Source of the DNA: Sanderia malayensis | Lineage: Eukaryota > Cnidaria > Scyphozoa > Semaeostomeae > Pelagiidae | Reading direction: 5' to 3' | Length of the DNA stretch: 64,000 nucleotides | Assembly: GCA_013076295.1 (NCBI GenBank) | Contig: RQOL01000876.1 | Location: 5,270,001-5,334,000 of the forward strand | In this document: piece by piece, positions 25,901 to 36,223 of the stretch | Layout of the letters: each line of letters starts with the position of its first letter | Position numbering within the stretch: the stretch's first letter is position 1 | Made by a program: the position numbers and the translations under genes | The notes under the pieces: generated by a model | Database searches by the model: none | Told to the model about the DNA's origin: nothing | What the model saw: the letters and a program-made list of their open reading frames with translations, nothing else

Positions 25901-28060
25901 CACGCACGCTAAGAGTTGTTGCATGAGAATGCGCGACTTTCTGCTCATACTCAAGGACTTGAAACTGCTGAACAGCAATCTGTCGGCGCGCAAGTTCATC
26001 GAGATTCTCCATTGCGAAAACCAACGTGTTTTGGAAGATCATTCGTACAACCTCGAAACGGAGATCGTCTTCTTGGAGTTCTTCGAAACACTTGTCGATT
26101 GCGCAGAGTACTTCACGTTACCAGAGAAGCTACCTCACGATTTGAAAGGCTCCATGCTGTCGTCATTGTCGTCAGGGAGACGCACTGACAACGTTCAAAA
26201 TATTCTGTCGCTTGATGTCAAATCTCCCACAGCAATAGCAAGGAGTGAAGAAGATGTACCATTGGAAGGTTATTGTTTTATCTCTATTTACAACTTAAGG
26301 GTCAATGTCTGCTTGTAGCTTTTTTGCTGGCATGTTTGCTGTAAGATCAGGTTTTTTACATCCGAGATGTCACTGATTGTTTAAATCGAGAAATTGCATG
26401 TTTTTTGCAGCCGAGAATGCGAATGAGTTTGCGCAGAGTCCAAGTATCGTAGACGCCCCGTCGCCGGACAAAAGCATAACTGCTGCTGCAGAAATCGCCT
26501 CTGTTGCTGCAACAGAGCAGCAGGCGACGGAGGCCGTCCAGTCGCCCACGGCCAGAAGCCAGCAAGAGGTAGCGAAAGAGAGAAAGACGAGCACGGCAAG
26601 CGGACATACGAGAAGAGACGCCCACGGCGGTAGCAAAGACGGAGGCGGCAGTTCCTTGACGGGTTCAATGAGAGGCAAGCGACGGGGCACGCAGGACCAA
26701 ATTGATTTCTCTGCTGGCGGCAGCACAACGAACAGCACGAGTCGACGCGACAAGATGGGCAGCAAGGAGAAAGACAAATCAAAAAATGGAGCCAGTAAAT
26801 CAGCAAAGAGGGTTGTTATTGATGATGAGGTGGCTACAACAACTGCAGGTAGAAAAATCATTTATGCTTTGCTTATGGTATTCGTTCCTAGGGTGGGGGA
26901 AATAGAACATGTCCATATAAGGGACCTCCGTCCATGTAATTAACTTCTTGGTACTGTAAAAACTTGCATATAAGAAAAAAGGATCAAGAACCTCTAGGAT
27001 GGTTTCTGCTCAAATCAATAGAAGAGACAATTGCCATTGTTCAAACATAACAGGCTGGATGCAAAGTTTGTAGGTTCTTATATGAGGGTGTTTATGGTAT
27101 CACGAACAAAACACTGAAATGAAAATTGCGATTTTTTAAACCAAAAATCTTTACCTTGCGGTGAACTGCATTAGATTTTTCCAGCAATAGAGTAAGACAC
27201 TAAATAGAGTGTTCTTTGAACTTCTGTGCAATATAATACATTTTGAGTTTGCAACCTCCCGATATATTAGTAAAAGTATTATGTGATCTTGTTTATCGTT
27301 CATGGTTTGAGATTTCTTAACTGTGCACAAGTGCAAACGTCTTTTCATTGCTCCTTCACAGCCCCAAGCATTGCTGACCAACCAGAAAGCGAAGCACATT
27401 CAATGGTAGTTCGAACCACGCCAGCAGTTGATCACGAGGGTTTCGTCAGCCAATCGTTGGCCGACAAACCAACGGAGAGTGTCACAAGCCCAGGGAAAAA
27501 TCAAACGTCCGCTGATGAAGGAAATTTGATCAACAACAATGATAGCGCAACAGTGGACAATGCAAATGCTGGAGGTAATGTGGAGTTTAGATTGTATGCT
27601 GATATTATTATGATGTAATCTCATCAAAATGAATTTGTCAGCAGGCATAAAAATCCCAAGGAACTAAACTTTTGTTTTTGTGAACTGTATCACACAGTAT
27701 AAATGATAATTGGTGCAATTAATTCCTTAAATAATGAAATATATTTTAGTTTTAATTAAAGGCTTCTTGCGTGGAAATTCATTTGAACCTGTTAATAAAT
27801 GCAAACATTGATAAGCATAGAATTTTATGTTTTTAGACTCACCAGTACTTCCAATTGGCAGCAGTCATGGCGTGTTGTCTCCTGACACAACAGCAATTGA
27901 TGATATCAATGAAGACCATTTTCAAACATGGGCAGATCACTTGAACAAGTTCTTTAATAAGCATTTCTTTCCTGCTTTTGAGAGGTACAAAGTTGTTGAC
28001 AATGTCATCAAAGAAAAGGCAGCCAAGAATGACTCTAAATTGAAAGAAAACAACCATTAA
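22919..28060 (+). CDS. RSPH10B: Radial spoke head 10 homolog B, MORN-repeat protein (complete, 7 exons)
   Basis: Axonemal radial-spoke-head protein of motile cilia. Exons: 22919-23363, 23680-23964, 24475-24750, 25126-26268, 26411-26848, 27362-27574, 27837-28060. All internal junctions are phase 1, and the total is 1007 residues (human about 870). After a polar N-terminus of about 85 residues come roughly nine MORN repeats (residues about 90-330), with units such as YKGNFKHGFMDGKGVY, YTGDWVEGKRHGKG, YEGQWLDNKRHGQG and YAGEWKNNVKHGQGEF. The large fourth exon holds the conserved C-terminal region (LDINLGEIFTRDKI, then LRYITPLKHVYKCYSS). Exons 5-6 add a Ser/Thr/Ala-rich, probably disordered stretch not expected at this length, and the last exon (HFQTWADHLNKFFNKHFFPAFE) looks folded. 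Two MITEs and a degenerate element occupy its introns. Confidence 0.9.
23378..23420. repeat. ATT/TCA trinucleotide microsatellite
   Basis: Runs of TCA then TTA/TTG trinucleotides lie in the first RSPH10B intron, just after the exon 1 donor and directly before the MITE at 23425. Confidence 0.8.
23425..23612. mobile_element. Degenerate mariner-type MITE in RSPH10B intron 1
   Basis: Ends AAAGTCAACTCTATCC and CAGATTTGACTGTA are diverged inverted repeats. The interior has repeated TTCGAATTAC-like words. Size (188 bp) and ends place it with the 18195, 39531 and 49274 elements. Confidence 0.65.
24809..25073. mobile_element. MITE, second copy of the 37772 family, in RSPH10B intron 3
   Basis: The left end contains TAGCGTTGAAAATCGGAA and the right end TTCCGATTTTCAACGCTA. 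The interior CTTTTCGTCTGACACTC and CAACCAATCATCACCGGTGA also match, in the opposite orientation, the element at 37772-38234. Confidence 0.8.
26951..27099. mobile_element. Diverged copy of the 149-bp TA-flanked MITE in RSPH10B intron 5
   Basis: Starts TACTGTAAAAACTTGCATA and ends GTGTTTATGGTA, with internal TTTCTGCTCAAA and GGCTGGATGCAAA blocks shared with 16024-16172. It is older than that copy, because the terminal repeats have several mismatches. Confidence 0.7.
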
Positions 28061-28514
28061 AAATAAGAATATTGTCATAATTGTTTAGCTGTAGATGTGT
28101 TTGTTTCTCTAAATGTTCGATAATAAATAATAGATTGTCTATGTTTTGTAACAACTTTAGCATTTTGATGACCAGGACAATTGATGCGTTCATTGTTAAC
28201 AGTATTTTTAGATTGTTAAAGCTATTTGTTGGTTTTTTGATTGAGCATAAAGACCAGTCATAGAAATAAACACTATTTTAATTTATCATGAAAACATTCA
28301 TCAACTACTTGTATCTTTAAAAAATTTGACAAATAATTCAGCTTTCAACAAAAGTCAAGTCTCTCCCACAAGCTTAAGGTTTGGCTTGGGTATGTTGCAA
28401 TTCATTTTATTTTTGCCACACCCAGAAATTCTGTGTGGAATAATTTGAGCAACCAAATTGTGATGATGATGATGATGATGATCTTGCTTTGTGCCATGTT
28501 TGTATTATTCATAT
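28061..28514. other. Convergent 3' flanks of RSPH10B and prefoldin-2
   Basis: Contains AATAAA-like hexamers for the RSPH10B transcript near 28262 and a GAT trinucleotide microsatellite near 28462-28482. No coding exon seen. Confidence 0.5.
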
Positions 28515-28952
28515 TCATTTTGTGACAAGAACTCCCGAGGAAGCTTTAGTTTGAGCTTCATCTTTATTAGCTGCCATTGGTTCTCTTTCGCCTTTCAATT
28601 TGATATTATGCTCTTCTTTAAACTTGACAAGTTCTTCTCCTTTGCTTCGCAATTGGACTTCAAGTTTTTCCAGCAAGTTTTGAATCTGAGCTTTGTTATT
28701 TTCCAACGCGGGCAACACATCTTTCACTGTTCTTTCAACGAGAACTCCACCGACACTTCTGAAGCATTTTCGCTCGCCATCAACCGATTTCAAAGTGTCG
28801 ATAACTGTATTATGCTCGCCAACATCCATCTCAAGTTCAGTGAATTTGTTCGCCAGCATTCTCTGCTCCTGACGAAGTTGGTTGAACTTCATTATTATCT
28901 GCTCTTGAGACAACTCACTCTTATTCTTCTTCTTTGAATTTGCAGCAGACAT
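28515..28952 (-). CDS. PFDN2: Prefoldin subunit 2
   Basis: Beta-class subunit of the hexameric prefoldin chaperone that delivers nascent actin and tubulin to TRiC/CCT in the cytosol. A single uninterrupted reading frame of 145 residues (human 154). The start MSAANSKKKNKSEL was chosen because the strong match begins about 10 residues later; the frame stays open upstream. Diagnostic stretches are FNQLRQEQRMLANK, ELEMDVGEHNTVIDTL, VGGVLVERTVKDVLPALENN and EEHNIKLKGE. Both coiled-coil arms and the central beta hairpin are present. A 5' UTR intron is possible but not needed. Confidence 0.93.
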   Translation of the reverse strand: MSAANSKKKNKSELSQEQIIMKFNQLRQEQRMLANKFTELEMDVGEHNTVIDTLKSVDGERKCFRSVGGVLVERTVKDVLPALENNKAQIQNLLEKLEVQLRSKGEELVKFKEEHNIKLKGEREPMAANKDEAQTKASSGVLVTK

Positions 28953-30280
28953 ATTTGCCAACTTGTAAACTCTGCCTGAAACCTGAAAACAGTGAAGCAA
29001 CAGCGTGGTCCTCACAAATTCAAAGATGGTTTGACTAGGCCCTTTTCTTCTCGTTTCGTTTTCAATCAAATGCTTCATGTAATGTTGTATGTATGTGTAT
29101 CATCATAATTATAATCACCGTGATTGATAATTAGCATTTTCATCATAGCAACAAGCATTTGTGCGGATGACAAACGAAAATAGTTCATTTCCAATTTGAA
29201 CATTGTATACCCCATTCTTTTTCCAAAACAATGGTATTAAAATCCTCCACATATCAGCTGATGTGGTTTGGTTTCAATACAAAACCGAACAAGAGTCATG
29301 TCATATTAATTTGACTGGTACTGACATTTTTGTACGCATTTTTGATAAGTAACTGGTTTATAAGCAATCTAGTACACGAAGATTCAAAAATGTATGCAAT
29401 CATTAGCAGTACTGGATGTAGATTGCTGAGCAAGGCAATCTTTAACATTGTCAATATTAGACTATTTGCCCGGTCGGCATTCTTCCAGACCAAAATGTAC
29501 CAAAATACATGTATATGTATTTTGGTACATATGTATATATGTTCGTTGATGTATACATGTATATGTATTTTGGATCACTTGTTTAGTGCTTGGACCCTTT
29601 CCTCAAAAGCTTATCGTTTCGTTCTTAAAGTAATAACTGAGACTTTTTTTCATTCCAAATCTATAAAAAGTGCAAACAATACTCTTATCCTTATTTTTCA
29701 GTTAATTTACCTTTTCTAACATCTGCGTGACCCCTAAAAAAGTGCGTAAAAGCGACAGAAGAGACGTCTGCAATCTGATAAATTGCATAGAGCATTCCCA
29801 TTTCAAACACAACACCCAATTACTTGACATGCGTTTCATTGAAATTATCCACAAAATAATAAACAACAATTATGCTGATTACGACAAACGTAAACAAATA
29901 GCTGTTTACAATTAAAGTTGACTATGAAAGTCGATAATACGCAGTATAATTAGTGGAGCGTGACTTTTTCACGCTTTGTAAGGCAAATTGCAATTTTGTA
30001 CCTGACGAGCTAGGTCATCACTAAAGTCCTAAGATTTAAGCGCCACGCAGAAGAAAACATTTATTTGCTTACACCCTCACTCTTTCAATTACATGGCGTA
30101 TCGACGAGGTATTGTTAAAAACATTTCGCCCCCTCATTTCTTCCCCCACAGCTATTTTTTCAAATTAATCCTATAATGGACATACACGCACAAGTAAATA
30201 AATAACCTTGATCTAAATTTCACCAAATGCAAGAAAACTACGATGAGTTGGGGGGGGAGTAGAATTTGCATCAAGTCAAA
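28953..30280. other. Intergenic spacer between prefoldin-2 and the W-x-x-K gene
   Basis: Divergent promoters are expected at both ends. Around 29505-29575 the words ACATGTATATGTATTTTGG and their variants repeat and partly snap back. No coding exon, tRNA or transposon terminus recognised. Confidence 0.45.
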
Positions 30281-31354
30281 ATGTCAGCAGATAATTCAGT
30301 GAAACAGAATCAATTGGAAAATAAACCATCGCCACGGTTACTTAATCGCCCGAGGCGCTTAACACCGATACTTCTTATCGAAGGAAAAGATGACCAAATT
30401 AGATGTTCACAAGATTTGGGAAGGATAAAAACAGGCGACGTTTGGGCTTCCTTCGATGAGACAGATTTGCTGCTACACCCAAGAGACAATTGCAGAAAAG
30501 CAAGATCCTTGTCAGTGACATCTTCTTCATCCATTTCAAGTTGTTCGGAATTGGATGATGATCGTTATTGGTCGCTGCAAGGTCATTCGCAACGCAGGAG
30601 CAATGTGACGTCACTAATAACATTCGAAGGCAAAGACATTGGTCGAAGACACAGTGTGTGCGTGATAACTAACGTAGACAAAGAAAAGTCTAATAAACGG
30701 AATTTCAGACCGAGGAACACAAGCAACACGAGGAATGGGGAAAACGAAAAGAGTAGAGCTGGGAATGGGCGTGAAAAATCGGCCTCAGATGTCCAAAAAT
30801 GGCCTAGCAGGTGGAATTCAAGAAAGAGTACAACTTGCACGTGTGGCAACTTTCACGTACGATATGGTAATGATGCAAAAACAAGTATCGGTGGTAGACC
30901 ACGCGCTTGCAGCTTTGAAGATTGGTTGGCGGAAAAAGCATTGTTCGAGCGATGCGAACGGCAACGGCAGCGCGCAACCCAAGTTGCAATTGTCCTCGAA
31001 ATGGAAACGAGGTACAGAGAGAGGCTATCTCATGGCATGAGTTTCGAAACGTGGCTGGAAAGTAAACAACAGAAAAGCAAGGAAACAGCAACGAAGAGAA
31101 AGGAGAAGAACAGCAATAAGGGTGGACAACAATGCTGGATGAGTTGTTGTGATGGAAATGTAAAAGATAACAAAGAGGGGAGGGAAAGACAAGAAGAAGC
31201 TGCAAGAAAATATGATGAATGGCTGAAGATGAAGTTCGAACAAGAAATGAAACATGAGCAGGAATTAATACGCAGACAGCATTTGAAGCTGAGGGGACTC
31301 AGAGTGAAAAAAGTAAGCAAAACTAATGCAAAATCAGAAGGCAAAAGTGGATAG
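30281..31354 (+). CDS. Uncharacterised basic protein with W-x-x-K motifs (CCDC34/CCDC181-like)
   Basis: Uninterrupted frame of 357 residues. The first ATG is at 30281 (MSADNSVKQ). The N-terminal half is basic and serine-rich (RPRRLTPILLIEGKDD, SVTSSSSISSCSELDDDRYW) with no known domain. The C-terminal half has three tryptophan motifs embedded in charged helix: SFEDWLAEK, SFETWLESKQ and YDEWLKMKF. The same kind of unit recurs in the CCDC34-like exons at 62.7-63.6 kb and in the CCDC34 and CCDC181 families, so a microtubule or flagellar coiled-coil protein is plausible. Orthology is not established. It may lack introns or may be the last exon of a longer gene. Confidence 0.65.
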   Translation: MSADNSVKQNQLENKPSPRLLNRPRRLTPILLIEGKDDQIRCSQDLGRIKTGDVWASFDETDLLLHPRDNCRKARSLSVTSSSSISSCSELDDDRYWSLQGHSQRRSNVTSLITFEGKDIGRRHSVCVITNVDKEKSNKRNFRPRNTSNTRNGENEKSRAGNGREKSASDVQKWPSRWNSRKSTTCTCGNFHVRYGNDAKTSIGGRPRACSFEDWLAEKALFERCERQRQRATQVAIVLEMETRYRERLSHGMSFETWLESKQQKSKETATKRKEKNSNKGGQQCWMSCCDGNVKDNKEGRERQEEAARKYDEWLKMKFEQEMKHEQELIRRQHLKLRGLRVKKVSKTNAKSEGKSG

Positions 31355-31975
31355 CAGATTCACAAACTAAATTGAAATTGGATGTTGGAGCGGACATCTG
31401 AAATTCAAATAGTTTTTTACTACCGATTGTAAATAGGAATTAAGAATTACAAACAAGATGAATAATGCATTATAGAAGAAGACTTTCCTCTAAAAATATA
31501 ATTGAATGAATTAAAAATAGAATTAGATGATGACCTTCTCTGTATACGGTATTGGATAAAAATTGTCGTTGTTGTAAATGCAAAGAGTAATCGATTTTAC
31601 TTTACTGAAATATAATTACGCTGGTGCGCAGGAATAAACAAACCAACATGATAAGCTTTAATGGGGCGTTTAGTAAAATTAAAAAAGTTTCGAAAGAGCT
31701 ATCACATGCGCCTAATCAGCATTTGTGTAAAATGTGCGCAAAATTTAAGACGGATGCTAGAATAAATTATTCACCATGGATTGCTTCATCATGAAGTGAT
31801 TAATTATTAATATTGTGTTGAATATTTATGAGATCAGACGACGAGCAGGGAATGCCCAGACCAATCAAAAAGCTATTTTTCTTCAACAAGTCGAGCCAGT
31901 CATTCTCTCGTTACATAGGATTGTTGTTGTGTACACGTTCAACTCGATGTTGTAGACATTTGATTCGCCGTCAAA
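31355..31975. other. Intergenic spacer upstream of the phospholipase gene
   Basis: AT-rich, with no recognised coding exon or repeat terminus. It contains the presumed phospholipase promoter; the ATG at 31976 is preceded by CGCCGTCAAA. Confidence 0.4.
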
Positions 31976-34900
31976 ATGTTGAAATTTGGTTTTGTTGTAT
32001 TTATCGCATGCATTTTCTCGGCAATACCTGATAAAGCTAGTGGCAATGCTAGTTTCCATGAAGACGACGGCTGCATATCGAACCAGAAGGTTGACGGCTG
32101 CAGTATACCGTTCAATACATCGTTTCCTTATCGTGTTGTCTTCAAGCGTGCGTGCAATCGACACGATGTGTGCTATCGATGCGTAAGTTCCCTTATTCTT
32201 TCTAGCTCTCGTATCCTTTCGCAGCTTAATCCAAGGTAAATACAGACTTCGTATCGCCATAATTACAACATAACATGTCAAACGAAGCAATAATGCGGTT
32301 AAAATGCAGTGTTGAGCCTTGAGATAATTCGACAACTTATGAAATAACTCAAACTATTCCACATGTCCAACAATTACCTGCCATCTCTTTCTGGAGACTC
32401 GAACTCCAAGCATTCATGCTTCATATTCACAAAATCCCCATTAAATCGAATCATCATTGACTCGAACATATCTCCTATATTCCCCAGGGTGTTCGACGAC
32501 ACATAGAGGGTAAACGGTATTTTGAGGGTTGGCAATAAAACCACTCCCAAATGCTGTATTGCACTACACTGTACAATCGTAGAAAATATGCAGTTAGGCA
32601 AAGCATTGTCATCATACGTATTTAAATACAATTCAAATCCCGGCTCGGTGAGCTTAAAGGAAACAGGGAGCAAAATAAAAATATATCGTTAACCAACATA
32701 TAATAATATATGTTGGTTAAAATATAATATATCATATTGCAAGACATTTGCAGTTTACAAGCCAGGGACCACATGTTAAGTTTGTTAAAACTGAGTTTGC
32801 GACATTGAAATCCCACTGTTGGTACGTCTATTTACATACATGGTGTGATGGCAACCTAAGAGTGGCCAGGATCCATATTGCAGCTTAGATTATAATCAAA
32901 CCACGATGATAAATGTTGAAGAAGAACATCATATTTGATCGACCATATGTTCGTGTATTATCTCCTGATCATATCATATGACGTGAAAACAATCGAACTG
33001 TTAACAATGCATGTTGCGCAAAACGTTTAAAGACTTAAGGTGGGCTTCAAGATTCATGCATACATGCCTCATTTTCACGTAAACATACAAACATTACTAT
33101 CATTATACACATCTTTCTAACGCAGTGTTCTTAAGTCCATGTATTAATTGGACGATAACATCAATCTTCAGCATTAGCTTGCATGTTATAGCGAGCTAGC
33201 CAGTCCAGATCATAAAGCTAACATCAGCACGAGTAATAACAAGTTCGCATTTTATAAACTGACTCAATCTGAAAGCATGATCCCAGAACATCTGTCCTTG
33301 CTGACCAACAGCCGTCAATTCAAATGAAGCATGGCTTAAGCGATTGAAATATCGCAGCAAGACGAAAACCAACCTTGCAGCATATGTTCTAAGGGATTAA
33401 AACACGAAAAAAGTCCATTCTTGTCAGATATACTTGCTGCAGTCAAAATTGAAGCCACGAAATGAAAACATCAATTACAAGACCGCGTGAAACGGCAGTT
33501 TTTAGTTCTAAAGCTTGTCAGTAAACAGTGTTTTACCTTCAAGGTTCTTCAATATATTAATACACTCGCTTAATTATGCAGTTGAGTGAGGTCAGCCAGC
33601 TACTACACTATTACACAGTACAGTAGCTGGCTAACCTCACTGACATGAAAGTAGTGTAGTTCAAAGAAATCTAGTAAAAACGGTTCGAAATTTCAGCTGG
33701 ATTATTGTTAAATATTAAGCAAAATAAAAGCTATACGATGCAGCTAATGAATAAAGTTATTGGTTTAAGCTTGCTGCTATTTGCAATACATTCACTAAAC
33801 AACTTCAATGTCTGGAAACTTGGCCTCAATATCCTTGCAAATGATTATCAAGACGGGGGCTTTTTCGAAGGGAGGGCTTATTCGGAGGTGGGGGCTTATT
33901 CGAGGATTTACGGTAGTTGATAAAGTAATGTATCTGAGCAATTTATCAGCATCTTTTAGGATCAAGTCTGCAAAATTTGAATGCACGTGTCTGTTTTGTT
34001 TATCATATTTTATCCATTATCACTTTCAGGGGAAAAACTTGGGTTGGACAAGGAAAGATTGTGATAGCGGTTTCCTCCACGATTTGTACCGGGAATGCGA
34101 GGATCACAAATTGACGAAAAAAAATTTGGAAGCATACAAACGAAACAGATTGAAAACACACAAAGATAACATCGTCAAAAGTGGTGGTGAAATGTCAGAG
34201 GTCAAGTCATCAAGTAATGGAAAGGTGAAAAATGTAAGAGGTCATCAAAAGGTTGAAAAAACCGAAGGGTATGCAAAGGTTCATAGATCAAAAAGTCGTA
34301 GGGAGCGAAGGTCAGAGGTGAAAAGTCGCAAAGAAAACGATATTGATGACGATGATTTTATTCAATACAAAAAGGAGTTGCAAGAAATTGAAAATGAGTT
34401 AATGAACGAAGATATCGTTGCACGCACAGTGGCTGCAGCCAGAAAGCGAGAAAAGACAATCAAAGGGAGACTCGATGATGCAAAGAACGCAAAGCGAAGC
34501 AAAATGCAGACAGAAGAAATTGCAAAAGAAGAGGTGACAAAAGCGAAGGACAGACATACGGCGCACGCATTCCAAATAACAACAACAACAACAACAGCAA
34601 CAACAACAACAGCAACAAAAACAACAAATAACAGCGAGGTACCAGCGAGCGATGCGAAGAATACAACAGGACACAATTCTACGAAGCAAATTCAAAACAA
34701 AAACTCTACTTTAAGAGTTGAGCATAATTGCAACGGTTCAGGTGGCAAATGCCTTGAAACGGTGAATGAAACTCATCATCATCATCATGATCATCATTTG
34801 CATCATGAAAAGTCACAAAGAGGGAATGAAAATCCAGTTGCTTCCAAGCATATATCAGAAGATGATAAAGAATTTGACTTTTTAAATAATAACGCAACGA

Positions 34901-35616
34901 GTAGACATGAGAAAATCTTGAAGATTCTGACGTGGCTCGATAATTTGCTCAAGTCAGAGAAAAAGATGTATGCGCATAAGGGAAGAGCAAAAAATCAGAT
35001 GAAACATCATCACAAAGAAAGCGGAAATACAGAGGCAAATTCATCAGAAAAGAAAACAAATGAGAAAGAAGATGTCATAAAATCTCATAAGATAAGAGGA
35101 ATGGATAATAGGGCAAACCACCCCATCGTGGAAGAAGATATCGATGAAGTCACAAAGAAAGGAAGTGCTGCTACAAGGAAGGAAAGTGGTGTAACGAAAA
35201 ATGGAATTGATGAAGCAACGGCAAGACATGAAATTATGGATATTTTGTCACTTATTGATAAAAGAAACGAAAAGAGATCAAAAATAGATGATGAAATGAG
35301 AAAGGAAAGAAAGAAAAAAAGAGAAGACAAGGCTGTGGTGAGTAAAAGAGTTGACGCCACAACAAATAGCGACACAGGAAGTGAGGTCATAATTGCAAAG
35401 AAAGGAAGTGACGTACTAGGTGTTTCTAAGAAAGAAGTAGAGAAGAGACTGATCGCTCATTGCAAATTGACGGCGCATGTTTACTACTTGGCAGTTCGAG
35501 GATTTGGCAAAAGGTATTACAAGGAGAGCAGTGCAAAATGGTGCCAACACAATTGCGTACAAAAACATGGCATTCCAAACACCAAAAAGTACAAAAATGA
35601 ACGGGCAATGATGTGA
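31976..35616 (+). CDS. Secreted phospholipase A2, conodipine/prokaryotic-type, with large internal insertion
   Basis: Two exons, 31976-32182 and 34030-35616 (phase 0, GT-AG), about 597 residues. The start is followed by a hydrophobic signal peptide (about residues 1-22). The calcium-binding and catalytic signature CNRHDVCYRC is at about residues 59-68, with His63 and Asp64 as the catalytic pair; exon 1 ends directly after it. Exon 2 opens with GKNLGWTRKDCD and a second cysteine helix (LYRECEDH). The third conserved segment (AHVYYLAVRGFGKRYY, then KWCQHNC) lies only at the extreme C-terminus. About 450 residues of Lys/Glu-rich, Thr-rich and His-rich sequence separate them. In conodipine venom phospholipases two disulfide-linked chains are released by removing an intervening peptide; many dibasic sites here would allow the same. 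Whether this is a venom, digestive or immune enzyme cannot be told. Confidence 0.82.
32686..32720. repeat. Short AT-rich palindrome in phospholipase intron
   Basis: TTAACCAACATATA and its reverse complement are separated by 4 nt. It could be a MITE relic; nothing else supports function. Confidence 0.5.
33575..33645. repeat. Short hairpin in phospholipase intron
   Basis: TGAGGTCAGCCAGCTACT pairs with AGTAGCTGGCTAACCTCA (one mismatch in 18) around a short AC-rich loop. Downstream, 33855-33912 carries a GGGGGCTTATTCG-type unit repeated twice, a motif class also seen near 60.1 and 63.1 kb. Confidence 0.5.
34573..34633 (+). repeat. Coding ACA/GCA trinucleotide run (polythreonine)
   Basis: In-frame ACA repeats inside the phospholipase insertion encode a Thr/Ala run. 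A CAT-rich tract at 34770-34806 encodes a histidine cluster in the same insertion. Confidence 0.85.
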
Positions 35617-36149
35617 GCCCAAATACGTATAACTACTTGTGATATACACACAGCCAAACAAGGGATTTTAATTTTCCACTTGATCATTGAATTTCAGTTC
35701 ACGATGTTTCATGTTCTAAGATATTTATGCCTGGGTATATCTGAAGTTCGAATTTAATTTCTTATATAAGTCATGCAGTGGATATTTGATTCCAAACGAT
35801 ACGATGAAGTACTGACTGTTAAAGAACTACAATAATCAAAACACATTGTATTTTAGAATTGTGCGAGAGAGCTTTTGTTAGCTTGGCTTATTGAAATTTA
35901 CTTTAAAGTACAACACCCGATAATAACACTTTATAAAAATATAATACATAGCATAAGAGAAAAAACTGAAACTTTACTTGCCTTTGATTTGAGTAAGAAA
36001 AAGAAATTCATTTGCTGCAGCAAGTGCGCGAACTATAGAAGGTATATTGGAGGGTCCTATTCTCGGTTACAGTCAGCCTGCATCCGCGGGATTGACACGT
36101 CACGTGTTCCCAACTTCTATAGAATAGAACGTACCACCTGTACATAAGT
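35617..36149. other. Phospholipase 3' flank
   Basis: AT-rich and without recognised genes; presumed 3' UTR at its start. Confidence 0.4.
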
Positions 36150-36223
36150 GTGACTGGATAGCCCAATAGTAGGGCGTCGGCATGAGAGGCCAAAGGTCGT
36201 GGGTTCGAGTCCCACCCAGTCAC
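36150..36223 (+). repeat. tRNA-like sequence, probable SINE head
   Basis: 74 nt begin GTGACTG and end CAGTCAC, fully complementary. A box-A-like TAGCCCAATAGTAGG and a perfect T-arm (GTGGG, TTCGAGT, CCCAC; box B GGTTCGAGTCCC) are present. The anticodon stem is imperfect and the spacing to the acceptor is off by one. The sequence runs on into a non-tRNA tail. This fits a tRNA-derived SINE better than a working tRNA gene. Confidence 0.65.

Noticed and set aside
32374..32673. 99-codon minus-strand frame in the phospholipase intron
   Set aside because: No recognisable domain, no splice context, and part resembles diverged repeat words (TTCGAAC-type).
33705..33920. 71-codon frame before phospholipase exon 2 with a hydrophobic start
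   Set aside because: Its second half is a translated GGGGGCTTATTCG repeat, and exon 1 with a signal peptide and phase-matched splice sites already exists at 31976.
34362..34695. Cysteine- and valine-rich minus-strand frames
   Set aside because: They are antisense readings of the ACA repeat in the phospholipase exon.
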